Shown in pieces: positions 11,600 to 23,384 of a stretch of DNA of 64,000 bases. This stretch comes from Megaustenia siamemsis. Its lineage: Eukaryota; Mollusca; Gastropoda; Stylommatophora; Ariophantidae. A program made the translations under genes and the position numbers. Each line of letters opens with the position of its first letter. The stretch's first letter is position 1. Below the pieces are notes generated by a model, which saw only the letters and a program-made list of their open reading frames with translations, was not told the DNA's origin and did no database searches. The stretch lies in contig JAVIAB010000051.1 of NCBI GenBank assembly GCA_032433765.1, forward strand, positions 83,901,973-83,965,972. The letters are read 5' to 3'.

Positions 11600-12180
11600 C
11601 GATCAACATAATTAACTATCGATCACTAATCACGAGCTAGTGCTATTTGAAGGACGTACACAAATTAACTCCGCAGCAACTGAACATGCAACACATTAAA
11701 ATTATTTATTACATTATTTTATTAATTATTTTATTACATTATTTTAAGAAGAACACATTAAAAAAAAAATTATGCCACGCAATACAGACATTAATTCCCA
11801 GCCCAACCAATGTTTCTAGTATCCTTCCCCTTTTGTGTGTTGTGGAGTCAAGGCACAAAGGGAAATTGCAAGATTACTGACCACCACCATAGAATTAAAT
11901 ATACTACTGTGGAATGCAGGAGTACAACATAAGAAAACCCCCATAAAAATCGGCTTTACAAGGAACAGAAATATCATACCTGTATACAAGAAACACGCCA
12001 TAAATAACCAGCACATATTCACAATCAGATGATACCAGTCATTCCAACTTATGGCTTCTTGCGTCCAAGCCATGTAAACAATGTTGACTTTCCTTGTCTC
12101 CAACGGTTTATCTCATTCTATTAGAGAATTTCACGCTATCTGTTACCACAGTGAGATGGCGGATTTTTTAAAAATGTAAA
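11600..12180. other. AT-rich interval, no gene recognised
   Basis: AT-rich DNA upstream of the EGF pseudogene. A minus-strand frame (11816-12103) is hydrophobic but has no recognisable signature, and I consider it chance. Confidence 0.45.
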
Positions 12181-12267
12181 CACGGGTTTGATAATAAATG
12201 TGTGTACACAGTTCGTTAACCATCGCTGTAGATCAAGTCTTTATTCGCTGGCTTCGTTAGCAACCAT

Positions 12268-13655
12268 GGAAGCTAATGACCTTACTTGTGCCGACGGTTG
12301 GTTTGGGGCAAATTGTACGTTACAATGTCTCTGCTATAATGGCTTAGTTTGTGACAAAACTACAGGGACATGCCCAAACAATGACAGTTGTCAGCACAAA
12401 ATTTTCGGACCCCAGTGTCAGTACTTGGATTTATTTGCAAATATGCCCAAAAATCTGAACCTACTTTCCTGTTTGATAACGACGACACCTCATGTAATCC
12501 GGACACAGATTCTACATCAGTTGAGGCAACTCTCAATCAATCTTTGCCGTGCTCCTGGTTTAGGATTTATGCGAATGACTTAAAATATCCGGACAGTTTC
12601 ACGGTAAAACTGAATGGTTCTGCCTCATGTAACAATGTATCAAGGTTTGTAGTTAGTCAGTACGAGATTGATGCCTTATGCTCTGGGGCTGGTCTAATCA
12701 ACAAGTTACGGATTGAAAGGGCGGTAGTTGCAAATATCTGCTCCATCTACATTGGCGGGGGTCGGAAAGTGGCTCTCAGATTACAAACCAGACCGACAAA
12801 TTTGATGCTTGTTATACAGGGGACGGATGTGGACCAGAGGCCGCAGTTAATAGCAAAACAAAGACCAATCTCTATGATAATGACTGCACACACACACAAT
12901 GGAGAAGTGGAACCAATTCTGTTTACTGGTATCTGAACTTTGCAACGCCCCAAAAGACTCAAATCATTCGAATCTATCATCGAGCTAGCACTATGATTCG
13001 GGTAAAGAATGCCACTCTAAAGGCTTTCTCTGACAGTGGCGGAGTAGTGTTCCAGTATAATGATATATCATACCCTAATTTATCTGAGAACACTATTGTA
13101 GTCAAAACACAAACGTCAATGGCACACATTACGATTGAGTTCTCACCGACCATTTCGCAGGCCGACAGTGCACTGACGGTATATGAGTTGCAAACATTTA
13201 AAGACACCTATTGTCTGGACGAGCATTCTTGGTCGTTCTGTGCAGTGTGTAGTGGGTGTAGTAAAGGCTGCAATGTCATCATCGGTACTTGTCACGGCTA
13301 CTGTTCACATGGGATCTATGGACACGACTGTTCCGGGTCTTGTCTCAGTGTCTGTCCTGTTTTTGAGGAAAAAACTGGAAAATGCCTATAGTGTAAACAT
13401 CTTGGCTATACCTGTAATGACACTTGTCCCGATGGTAATTTTGGGCTACAGTGCGAACAGATGTGTTCTGATGGCTGTGACATCATATGTACTCTAAAAT
13501 GTCTGGACAACTGTTTCAACGACACCTGTGACCAGTCGATCGGGAATCTGTACATGCAAGAGAACGTTCTATGGGTCAGACTGCACTCTCAAATCTCCGG
13601 ACTACTGTTTAACGAAACCTGTGATTCCCACGTTCAGAAGAGTCCACAACAAGCC
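12268..13655 (+). pseudogene. EGF-like / fucolectin-domain receptor pseudogene
   Basis: Reads as a contiguous, intronless protein remnant in three frames. An EGF-like cysteine segment comes first (CADGWFGANC, CQHKIFGPQCQY; 12275-12440). After a frameshift near 12440 there is a segment with DNDDTSCNPDTD, FTVKLNGSASC and VSQYEIDALCSG, IYIGGG (to about 12775). After another shift comes a galactose-binding, fucolectin-like part (AVNSKTKTNLYDNDC, THTQW, TQIIRIYHR; to 13200). It ends with EGF-like repeats (CSHGIYGHDCSGSC, CPDGNFGLQCEQMC), with a stop at 13389 and a further shift near 13550. Known relatives are large multi-EGF, scavenger-receptor-like surface proteins with an extracellular ligand-binding domain. 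The absence of introns over 1.3 kb fits either one large exon or a retrocopy. The 3' end abuts the minisatellite of the composite element. Confidence 0.72.
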
Positions 13656-13674
13656 CCAGCATAAGGACACTTTA

Positions 13675-14223
13675 ATGTGTTTCTGTGCTAGACATGGTTC
13701 ATTTCTTGGTGTTTTTTTTAGTGAAGCCATGGCTCATATCTTGCTGTGTTTCTGTCCTAGCCATGGCTCATATCTTACCTTGTGTGTGCTGGCCATGGCT
13801 CATATCTTGGTGTGTGTGATGTTAGTCATATCTCATATCTCGGTGTGTCCGTGTTAATCATGTCTCATACCTTTATGTGTGTCTGTGTTTAGTCATATCT
13901 CATATCTTAGTGTGTACCAGTGTTAGTCATATGTCATATCTTTGTGTGCATGTCTATGTTAGTCATATCTCATATCTTTATGTGCATGTTTGTTAGTCAT
14001 GTGTCATATATCTTGATGTGTGTCAGTGTTAGTCATGTCTCGTATCGCTGTGTGCATGTCTGTATTAGTCACATCTCATATCTTTGTGTGTGCATGTCTG
14101 TGTTAGTCACATCTCACATCTTTGTGTGTATGTCTGTGTTAGTCACATCTCACATCTTTGTGTGCCCGTGTCTGTGTTAGTCACACCTCACATCTTTGTG
14201 TTTGCATGTCTGTGTTAGTCACC
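13675..14223. repeat. 36-bp minisatellite arm of composite element (copy 1)
   Basis: About 15 units of 36 bp built on GTTAGTCATATCTCATATCT then TTGTGTGCATGTCTGT. Units nearest the core (13960-14223) are the most uniform. Distal units (13680-13850) are diverged, with GCCATGGCTCATATCTTG. The same unit, in reverse complement, adjoins the same core at 57355, so the array is part of the dispersed element. Confidence 0.88.
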
Positions 14224-14571
14224 TCTAGTGACTCGGGCAGATGGTGCTCGTAAACCTGGGAGGGCCTACTATTTAAGGGCAGAATCCCCCTACAGAAAAG
14301 ACAATCTGCTGCCTTGCAGGAAGATTTAGGACAATCAAAGGCTAGGGAAAGCAAACCCGAATAAAATGCTGGCTGAAATCGGATGCACTGGGCCACTGGC
14401 GCAGAACACAGTGCAACGTATTAACGGGTGTTCAGTCAGAGTGGATCTGGCAGACTCTGATTGTGATGTTCTGTCTGTGGGGGCGATCAACACAACTGAC
14501 AGCTGACTTCATGTGGGAGTCTGGAATCCTACTCTGATTGAGTCCTGATCGCAGACAGAGAGAGAGAGAGA
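14224..14571 (-). mobile_element. Composite repeat element, core of copy 1
   Basis: A ~330-bp core followed by an (AG)n run at 14555-14571. Reverse-complemented, it matches the cores at 50848-51141 and 57017-57350. Shared landmarks are GCGATCAGGACTCAATCAG, GCGCCAGTGGCCCAGTGCAT, TTTCAGCCAGCATTTTATTC and CACCATCTGCCCGAGTCAC. Order in element orientation: (CT)n, core, 36-bp minisatellite. There is no coding capacity, no tRNA-like box and no terminal inverted repeat that I can see. The organisation recalls HINE/DINE-like or pearl-like non-autonomous elements, but no Helitron terminus is visible. Confidence 0.75.
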
Positions 14572-15424
14572 TTCCAACTTGACGGGCACAAAGGAGTACT
14601 AGCGGGCAACAATATACCACCGATCAATAAAGTATCACTAAATGGAAATAAAATAATTTACAAATCATAAGAGAAGGTACATTAATAAAGGAAACGGATA
14701 TATGTATTTTAAACTTACTAAGCCCACCAAACAATGATCTGTCACCAAGTATAGAAACAACAAACTCCAGCTGCTTACTCACTGGCGATTTCAACAGCGG
14801 TCTCCAGGATATACAGATAGCAGGGCAGATGAAGTAGAAGACTGGGACATAGATGCAAAGAGCTCCAATTGACAAACGATCAGATGACAATATGAGTTAC
14901 TACTCCAGAAGGTGGCATACTTCCTCCATACAAGATCTTGCCTTTGCAACTGATAATCTACGCAAATTAGAATAATTACTCGACCAACTAACTGGTAGTG
15001 ACCATAGACCAATCAAGTTCTAGATCGGGATCGAACATGTGCCCGAATCTGCAACTTTGCCGCGTTGGAATTGACAAGAAAGCTGACTGGGACAAGTTTG
15101 CAATGTTATCTGACCAATAATATGAAGCCATCAATTGGCAGCAGCAAGAGAATGAAGCCATCATTGGAAGCCTCAACAAAACAAATATTGCAGACATCGA
15201 GTCGATTTCCAAAGGGTGTACGGAAAAATTATAAGAACTTGAGAATGAAAGGTGTGAAGCCGGAGATTAGCAGAGAAGGAAAACACTGAGATAAACTTAA
15301 GCAGCTGCTGCAAAATGAAAATATACAATGAACCAGGACACACGAGACGAGGGAGGGTAGCAACAACAAATTACAATCAAAAGCAACAAACATTCAGGGA
15401 AGAGAACCACCAGCGTATTGGAGA

Positions 15425-15852
15425 TCACAACTTGCACAAGTCACATGAACACACAATCGATGGCAACACTTTATAGCAGGAACACGCAATCGATGGCAAC
15501 AATTTATAACAGGAACACGCAATCGAAGGCAACACTTTATAACAGGAACACGCAATCGATGGCAACACTTTGTAACAGGAACACGCAATCGATGGCAACA
15601 CTTTGTAACAGGAACACGCAATCGATGGCAACACTTTGTAACAGGAACACGCAATCGATGGTAACACTTTATAACAGGAACAGGCAATCGATGGTAACAC
15701 TTTATAACAGGAACAGGCAATCGATGGTAACACTTTATAACAGGAACAGGCAATCGATGGTAACACTTTATAACAGGAACAGGCAATCGATGGTAACACT
15801 TTATAACAGGAACAGGCAATCGATGGCAACACTTTATAACAGGAACACAAAG
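15425..15852. repeat. 33-bp minisatellite inside the Jockey remnant
   Basis: Thirteen units of 33 bp built on CAATCGATGGCAACACTTTA then TAACAGGAACACG. The 3' half carries GTAACACTTT and GGAACAGG variants. Both strands are open in one frame because 33 is a multiple of 3. It sits between the endonuclease and reverse-transcriptase parts of the dead LINE. Confidence 0.93.
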
Positions 15853-16581
15853 TAAATTTCACAACACTGAAATTGAAGAGGCAATGAGATGTTAAAATAA
15901 AGGGAAATCGTCGGGAAAAGATGAGTTACAAGAGAAGTGCTAATCATCTGCCACAAACATGGAAAGCGGCAATATTGATTCCAAAACCAACGAAGAGAAA
16001 AGACCCATCAGACCTATATACCTACAGACCTATCAGTTTTTTCGGTTGTGTAGGAAAACGTATGTAACTCAGGATTAACTGATCCGGTACCTGGGAGGAC
16101 ACACTACCACACCTAGCTGCTTCCAACAACATAGATCTACTGAAGATCAGATCTCCCATATATTCCAAATAAAATAAGATGTTTTCGAAGAGAAACAAAA
16201 CGTACTCTAGCAGTCCGGGTAGAAAAGGCATTTGATAACGTTTGGAAAGAGTTTGAAAGTCAAGATTTGAAGAAATAATTGGAGAATGTACAACTTGAAT
16301 AGTCATAACCTTGAGAACAACAGAGTACAAGAAAATGGTAAAACCAGCAGGAAATGTGCGTTAGACCAGGATGTTCCTGAATGCGTTTTGTCTCCATTTC
16401 TTTCGAACATAAATGGCATTACAGTGAGCATCCCAGAGAGTTCATGACTCAATATTTGATGACGACTTAGTCCTGTGACCCCCTGATGAACACATTGTGA
16501 CATCAAGTATCCTAATGCAGCATGCCTTGTCCTCATTGGAAAAGTGTGCATTCGATTGGCTAGTTAATAAATTAAGAAATA

Positions 16582-16584
<3 letters not shown>

Positions 16585-16626
<42 letters not shown>
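16585..16626. repeat. (CA)n microsatellite
   Basis: About 21 uninterrupted CA dinucleotides within the Jockey remnant, directly after the reverse-transcriptase sequence LVNKLRNN. Confidence 0.97.
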
Positions 16627-16627
<1 letters not shown>

Positions 16628-17406
16628 TATTATCCTTTTAAAACAAACCTCAGTACTCGAAACTAAACCAGATAACAAAAACTCAACTGGACGAACAATA
16701 TATTTAGAGATAAACATTTGACCTTCGTTTGACATGAAAAAACTCAGCAGGAACTTGATAAAGAAAAAAGACAAAGGATGAAAAACTTAATTTGGCACAA
16801 CTTGGATAGCATATGAGGGTGTGTGATAAAAAGTTCTCCATGGCGCGAGTGAGACCAGTCCTAGAGTATGATTGCGCAGCATTGACAACAAATAGGTCAA
16901 ATTTAGTAACGATCAATAGACTTGAAACCAAGCAATAAGAATTATAGCTGGTAAATGAGATCAGCATTCATTATAGGTCAGGAAAAAAAATCACACACTT
17001 GCAATCAAGGGAAGACAGAGGAACCAGGACTGACAACAAGATGAAAAATTCAGAAGACATCCCCCATCTGACTGAAGACATCCCATGTAACAGAAAATAA
17101 ATTATCTAGGAAAATATAGAAAAAATGAAGCACAAAAATTGTGTGCAATCTACAAAAACTATGCAGAAAGCAGATTCAGTGAACTCTTTGACAACAGCTG
17201 AACCATAAAAAAAACAACAAACAAAACACCCACTTTGGTGTACATGGCATGTTTCTAAACTAGAAAAGAGCATTCCCGATATAGTGTATAAAAAAACAGC
17301 CGCAGGAGAGAACAGAAAGATTAGCATTCAAATAGATAGAAAAATACTAGCTAAACTCTTCCAGGACATGCCTACATAGATGGATTTATAACCAAACAGA
17401 AAATAC

Positions 17407-17664
17407 ATGAGCAGAAATTTTCATGCGCCTCAGAAATGGAACATAGAAATGATTCTCTTACAAATTGAAAATGAACATTCAGGTAACTTCGAGGCAGTGG
17501 CAGAGGTTCTGAAATTTGCAGTTGAATCTTTCTTGAAGGAGAAGATTAAAGAAGAAAACTTTGCATTCACAGATGCTCTGCCAGTAGTTACAGCACTGAG
17601 GAATCACGCAAATGAAATACAGGAAAATATTGTACAAGCTCTGCAAGAGATGCAAAATCAGTGA
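17407..17664 (+). CDS. Unidentified 85-codon open frame, possible exon or domesticated scrap
   Basis: ATG to TGA frame reading a protein-like, amphipathic, glutamate-rich sequence (segments FEAVAEVLKFAVESFLKEK and NEIQENIVQALQEMQNQ). It is predicted helical, with no cysteine and no membrane segment. It starts immediately after the RNase-H-like end of the Jockey remnant but does not read like RNase H. No clear splice acceptor or promoter decides whether this is an exon, a captured fragment or a chance frame. I do not recognise a family. The dense decay on either side makes an undamaged 85-codon frame mildly surprising. Confidence 0.3.
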   Translation: MSRNFHAPQKWNIEMILLQIENEHSGNFEAVAEVLKFAVESFLKEKIKEENFAFTDALPVVTALRNHANEIQENIVQALQEMQNQ

Positions 17665-18640
17665 AGGATTCCATCTCAGTGCAATATTGATGGATATGAT
17701 GATACGGTGGTGGTAAATCACATCAGCTAGACATAGATAAGTATTATGAATAAATATAATATAGAAAACCACGGGTACTACCAACTCAATAGACAATAAT
17801 TACAAAATGTTTAATACTCACAACAGGCCGCACCTTTAAAAAACCTAAGGATGAGAACCTCTGATGAATGTGACTAGCACAGGCAGAGTTACTGCTGTGC
17901 ATTTACTATAAAGGTGTCCAACATCTGTTGAACAGAGAAAGATGTCGTGGCCATCACTGGCATCATACTTGGTCAAGCTGTATGAAGGTGTACGTAGATG
18001 ATTCATAAAATATATAAGCCCTGAAAACTAATACTAGTTGATACAGTGATGACTCTGTCTACAGCACATTTTTCTTTGTTAATGAACTTAGTGTATTATT
18101 GCATTACAATTGAATAGGGCATAATGATCTCATTAAATGTTTTGAAAGTTTCGGAACCAGTGTCTCTATGAGTGGATGTTATAATTTAGCTGACAAAAAT
18201 CGAGACAGGCGTAGGTTTTGCAGTATTCCTTATTTATGAAAAAATGGATTACAATGTGATTTCATAAACATTGAGCTTACCATTATTTTTAAGTGACAAA
18301 ACTCATACAAAATTTAAATAAATTTAGAGTAGAATGTATTTACCCATGGTCGTACCATTATTATTTCTCCCATGAACGTTGAAAAATTAAGGGTGACCGT
18401 CTAGGATGAAGAATTAGATGTCAACCTGCAAGCTATTGTTTTGAAAGTGCACATATTCAGTGAAATCTTCTAAGTAACTATCGATTGTCTGGAGCGCGCT
18501 GGTGTGCCGTCACTAACAACGGAGAGAAATAAAACCACAAACAACATTGATACTATTGTACTAAAACAGCTTAACATAAATTCCTGGAAGAAAATGCGAG
18601 ACGAGTTTAGAAACATGTAGAAGTCTAGTCTGGACAGTAG
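17665..18640. other. AT-rich interval, nothing recognised
   Basis: No repeat shared with the window, no tRNA-like box and no frame over about 60 codons of convincing composition. Confidence 0.5.
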
Positions 18641-19012
18641 ACAAAAAAAGTGAAAAGACGATTAGAGGCCACAGAGATGGGATTTCTCAGAAGAATGTTG
18701 AAAGTTACCTGGACAGCTAAAAAGACCAATGAGGAAATTCTCAGAGACCAACACAAAAAGGAAGCTCCTAAAAAACATCAGAAACAAACACATTTTTCGG
18801 GCACATCATGAGGAGAGTAAAGTTGGAATACTTGGTTACAACTGGCAAAATAAAACGAAAGAGATCGCGGACGACAAAGAGAGAAAATACTGGTTAGCTT
18901 GGTGTCATGGCATGGAAAACAATAAACAGAACTGATACGATGCACTGTAGATAGAAGATTGTGGAAGGACATGATCGCCTACGCCAAGCGGTATGACACA
19001 TGATGATGATAC
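18641..19012 (+). mobile_element. LINE-C 3'-end fragment
   Basis: Same C-terminal RTE-like segment as at 895: RLEATEMGFLRRMLKVTWTA (18663-18722), a GHIMRR-like stretch, then KLEYLVTTGKI and the end CGCCAAGCGGTATGACACATG with an ATGATGAT trimer tail at about 18998. Frameshifts near 18745 and 18860. 5'-truncated, as is usual for target-primed insertions. Confidence 0.85.
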
Positions 19013-19247
19013 GTCTAGAGCCAAGGAGTTGGACGACATGGAACATTATGATAATATGGAAGTCTTGAACTGTAGCATACAAAGGAAGCTACTTAGATAA
19101 GTCAGTTGAGATCTAAAATGACATGAATTAGTCGACATGGAACATAACTAGCAAATCTTGAAATGGGGCTTACGGAAAAAAAGAAACAAAGAAATTGGTG
19201 AATAAGTAAAAATCTGAAGTCTTCTTCTTTCCTTCCTCATCTGCCTT

Positions 19248-19366
19248 TCAGCGTCGAGGGGAGATATAATTTGCGGTCTTTTGCTCTTCTGTTCGCCTCT
19301 GCTGCTGTTATGTTTCCTAGTGATTCTAATATTACATCGATCCATCTTTTTCGTGGTCGACCCTTG
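19248..19366 (-). mobile_element. LINE-E scrap (RTE-like ORF C-terminus)
   Basis: The minus strand reads KGRPRKRWIDVILESLGNIT followed by AAEANRRAKDRKLYLPRR and a stop. This is the basic C-terminal signature (GRPRKRW) common to RTE-like and related non-LTR reverse transcriptases. Only the end is left, and it does not match families A-D in this window. Confidence 0.65.
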
Positions 19367-19424
19367 GTGTCTGAAGTGAAAAGTCCAAATATGTGAAGTG
19401 AAGAGGGTCCGGATCTGTGGGTCT

Positions 19425-19640
19425 AGATCTGTGTGGAGAGAGGGTGGCCGAATCGATAACTCTTGCTCCAAACTAAGTGATCGCGGGTTAGAGTCCCGGG
19501 TGGGTCAAACGTTACGTTACTTTTTCTGTGAGGGAGTGAAATGCAAACTCAGACCGGAACACCTCGCAGCGACTGCTCTTGACACGCTACCATTATTCTC
19601 CCGTCCATTACCCCCCCACCCCACCGCAGACACCAGTCAT
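19425..19640 (+). mobile_element. Second tRNA-derived SINE type
   Basis: tRNA-like head with an A-box-like GGTGGCCGAATCGATAAC and a B-box-like GGGTTAGAGTCCCGGG, spaced as in a tRNA. A non-tRNA body follows (GAGTGAAATGCAAACTCAG, GACACGCTACC). No cloverleaf can be completed and the body is unrelated to the SINE at 11335. No target duplication was found, so the limits are approximate. Confidence 0.5.
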
Positions 19641-19879
19641 GGAAAAATGTATGGATCTTTTTTTAAATATAAATCTGTTAGGGTAGAATTTGTGGTCATG
19701 GAACATTATGATAACGCATCAAGGAAACGGCTTCTGTGGGACAGGAGACAAATAATAATAAATTAATATTATTATAGAGGGAAACTTCCGAGGCGATAAT
19801 CAACGAATCAATTCAGAGGAAGAGGCATGTTTACATCACTCGGGAAAAAATGACAATCAACAGAAAAAAAAATATGGAC

Positions 19880-19975
19880 CAAAGCAGGATCGAACCCGCA
19901 CTCAGTGGCACAGCGCCTTGCTACGAAAAGCCAAACGCTAGGGAACACTGCCACTCAGCTAACTAAAAACGGTCA
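19880..19975 (-). mobile_element. tRNA-like sequence, probably SINE head or tRNA pseudogene
   Basis: The minus strand has a near-consensus A box (TAGCTGAGTGGCA) and B box (GGGTTCGATCCTGC), separated by about 55 nt. That spacing would need a long variable arm (Ser/Leu-like). I could not form a convincing acceptor stem, so I favour a SINE head or pseudo-tRNA over a functional tRNA. Confidence 0.45.
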
Positions 19976-20298
19976 GGGCAAATGGATCTCAAGTGGTCAG
20001 CAGGAATTTATGCTATAAATCAAAGGGTGAAGGGAGTCCGCAAGAATTTGAAGAGCCCACTGTCTTAAATTGCGCTGGCTTATCTCCGTGTGCCTGCACC
20101 GGCCGAGGACTGCGTGAGGGAACCCACGACGCTGCGTGTTGACCCCAAGGATTTGTCAACTCTTGAATTTCAGTCAACGGAAGCTCTTTGAAAGGTGTAC
20201 TCGACTCTTGTCACTTCAAAGGGACTGTGTTGACAGTTTTCTCTGCCCGAATAATCGTTCATCTGAACAATTCTGTCACTAGAAATTGAACACTTGCA

Positions 20299-20340
<42 letters not shown>

Positions 20341-22069
20341 ACATTAAATTATCAAAGCAAGGGGCACAAGGGGGTGTATTTGAACAAATCAATGATGACC
20401 GCTTAAATATCCTGGATATTAATGCCCTTCCTCTGCATACATTGTCTATATACCAAATATAATGTTGGTTTTATTAACAGCTCCAAGAAATTTGTTTTAC
20501 ATTTTTTTTTACAAATGAAATAATTATAATTTTTAGATCCTATAGCAGATGCAAATTAAAAAAAAAATGGTACTGACTAGTTCCGAGTTTAGCCTGGTTT
20601 CACTGACCACCTCATATCACACAATCTTGTTGGATTTGACTAATAAACAATAAGAATCTGATTTGTATTGTACCGTCTTATAGTTCAACACAAATTTTTC
20701 TGCTTTAGTAGCTTCCCATGTCTGACCCAAGTAAATTGGTCGCCATACACTTTTTTTTCTACTCATTTAATTTGTTGCACCTCTTATGCTTTCATTTCGA
20801 AACGAGCTTTATTGTAGTTTCAAACATAAAAAAAAGAATTTCTCTTCATTAAGACAATGATAAGACACTCATAAGACAATCATAAGGCAGTCATTTGGCA
20901 ATCATATAAAACAATATTATGATAATGTAACTCATACTCTATAACCACAGTATCATACATTAAGTCATTAATAAAATATACTGCAAGCAAAGTGTCATAC
21001 CTCTACGATGTCATATTGCAACTTTGTAATTATAAAGTAATAATACTGATAATAATACAAATTAATATATCAATATTAACACTTAGTATGCCGTCAGATT
21101 ACCCCCAATGCGCGCGGAACATGTCCGGCAGCGATCCGCTCATTAAATCGCTCAGTATGCAAGGTACTCTCCTCCAAGTGCTCTTGACAATCGCCTCTTT
21201 GACGTATGCTCTTGTAGTCCATTCAAGGTTGTAGATTCTTATTACCTGAATCATTAACTCGTCTCGGGGAAAGACAACATTGAGGTAACGCATAGCCTAG
21301 ATTGCTGTCTCTTTTGTGCTTCCAAGAATGATACGTATTGCTTAGTTGTGCATATTTTTTTCTCCACTTGCATTATCACGTAAATACCAGTACTATTTTG
21401 TACTTTTTATTTTGTAACATCATAAAACTGTAATATTAAATACTACATTAATAGGCTCTAACTCGTAAAACTATGTCATAGTAGATCATTAAAGAGCAAA
21501 CAGTGGTTTTTTTTATTAATGAATAGTCCTATTTTAGAAAGACAGTCCGCGAATAGAACAAGTATAGTTGGATGTTGGGGCTTTTGCTGTGTCTTCGATT
21601 TTACATCTTTTTTTTCTTGCCACGTTTGTTGTCTCTTTATATCTCCAAAACTGTAATACTCTTTACAAGTGAGCGCCATTTCTGTGGAATGTTTCCTGAT
21701 TTTACCGTCGACCTAAGATTGGATTATGGAAGTAACAAACTACCACATCAATTCATCTAATAAACACTGCTTATAAGCTCCCGAATGTGTTTGTGGTGAC
21801 AGGACTCAAAGTTTGAATTTTTAGTTCTCATCGAACATGGAAATAAGTGGGGGAAAAATGTCTGAAGTAGATGTCAACATCTCTTGGGGCAGATGATTGG
21901 CAAATTGTGAATCTTACAAACGATGTAATGTAGATACTGTGCACAAGTTAATTACGAAAATGAACTCATTGGTTGAAAATTAGGTGGTTTATATGTGCCA
22001 CTATCCAGGCTATCATTTCAGGCTTACAAAATATTTTCTATATAAACAATTATCTATTTACCACGATAT
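19976..22069. other. Long AT-rich interval with (GA)n(G)n tract
   Basis: Contains a (GA)16 tract ending in nine G at 20302-20340 and several A/T homopolymers. A minus-strand frame at 21099-21293 (segments TTRAYVKEAIVKSTWRRVPC and SDLMSGSLPDMFRAHWG) has a protein-like composition but no partner exon or recognised family. No gene is called. Confidence 0.45.
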
Positions 22070-22440
22070 CCATAATATAAAATCACAATTCAGAACCTTG
22101 TACAATTCAATAGAGAAGATACAACACATTGAACAGTGGGAAATGCTACAAGAAACAATGAGTTCATACCCACCAGTGAGGACAAATTCAAGAAAGAAAT
22201 GGGTGACATGGCATTTTGCAGCTAATAGATACACGAAGAAGAAATGAAGAAAATATAGAAGAGTGAAAGAGGTTAAATAAAGAAATTGTAATAAAATGCA
22301 ATGAAGCAAAAGAAGCATGGCTAAAACAAATACAAAGATTGAAATGCAACAAACAGGAGATGGCAAAGCTATATACAAACAAACTGAAGAATTAACAGGA
22401 AGACGCACACAGGCTTTGTACTTGATTATTTACCATAATA
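22070..22440 (+). mobile_element. LINE-A internal fragment
   Basis: Matches 40250-40558 plus 41899-41930 of the LINE-A copy: QNLVQFNREDTTH-like decay of the IEKIQSIGKQWEMLKE segment, then VRTNSRKKW, then GCAAAGCTATATACAAACAA. This copy lacks the mariner and so preserves the empty integration site (GCTATATACAAAC at about 22366). Several frameshifts. Confidence 0.85.
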
Positions 22441-23384
22441 GGCAAAGAAACATGAATTTCAAGAAATCAAACCGACCGTCAATTACCAACGCCGACAATT
22501 CTAACAGTTTTATCTCACATTATTTACTTGATCTATCTGCAGCTTATTTCTGAACTTTTCCTCTGAAACGAGTCCATATTAAATAGGTTTAATAGGAATG
22601 TAGCATTGGCGCCGACAACTCAAAAAGTGCTGAAGAGGACGTGAATTCATGGAGGATGAATACCTTTGAAATGTTAACATATCAGAAGTTGCAAATAATA
22701 TTTACGTTGTTGGCTTGTAACTTTTACAACTTTTCTACTCTGTATTCAAATATGTCGATGTTTCTGTCCATTCACGCTGTCAGATTGTTGACTATTGCAT
22801 TGCCGCTATTTGTGACTTTTATACAACTGCTAGTTTTCCCAGTTAAAAAAAAATATATATTTCGCATTATATATTCTCCACACAAAAAATGCTACTGATG
22901 CTAAACTAGTCTGTGCACGATCTAAACAATATTTTCTGTTGTCGCGATGAATCTATTAGATCTCGTGGACGCAGTAGTCCGCACAAAAATCTGCACTTAT
23001 ATACGTGTTCTTATCTACAGCTTATTACTTAACTTTCTTTTTAACTCGTGTTCGTAATTTTAGAGTAATGAAACATAAAAGAGAAATGGCATAAAAGAGA
23101 AAAACAATGGGGCCGGTTATTCTAGTTGCTCAGTACTATTTTATTTTCTGCAGCTACTTACGCGGTCCTACATAGTCATATTTGTTTGATATCTATGCTT
23201 ATCTCCTGCTAGTAATTCTAGTTCCTTTAGTCGTACTTCATATGATCAACGCACTGTACCGACTACCTAGATTTATGATTACTTCGCATTGTGAACTGTG
23301 ATTACGCGAATCATATTGTCATCCTAGATTCTGAGAGTTCGCCAGCACCATTATATATAATTGTATAAAGTAACATAACAGGGA
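22441..23384. other. Interval without recognised features
   Basis: AT-rich DNA with a leucine-rich chance frame (22641-22898). No repeat or gene is supported. Confidence 0.45.

Larger units (their letters stand above)
14571..17400 (+). mobile_element. Jockey-like LINE, heavily decayed
   Basis: Many frameshifts, but domain order is preserved. An endonuclease remnant comes first (LTGDFNSGLQD near 14785; YYSRRWHTSSIQDLAFATDN near 14905; LTGSDHRPI near 14995). Then a reverse-transcriptase remnant (LPQTWKAAILIPKPTKRKDP near 15955; YRPISFFGCVGK near 16025; VEKAFDNVW near 16225). The RPVLEYDCAALTTN and LQSREDRG segments follow near 16855 and 17000, and an RNase-H-like start (YIDG) near 17365. This order matches Jockey-clade elements with an RNase H domain common in molluscs. 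It begins exactly where the composite element's (AG)n ends and is interrupted by a 33-bp minisatellite and a (CA)n run. Not functional. Confidence 0.78.

Noticed and set aside
14181..14396. Minus-strand protein repeated at 51000 and 57060
   Set aside because: Similarity is at DNA level across the whole composite core, frames are interrupted in the other copies.
16442..16774. Minus-strand frame with a valine/cysteine tract
   Set aside because: Produced by the (CA)n microsatellite inside the Jockey remnant.
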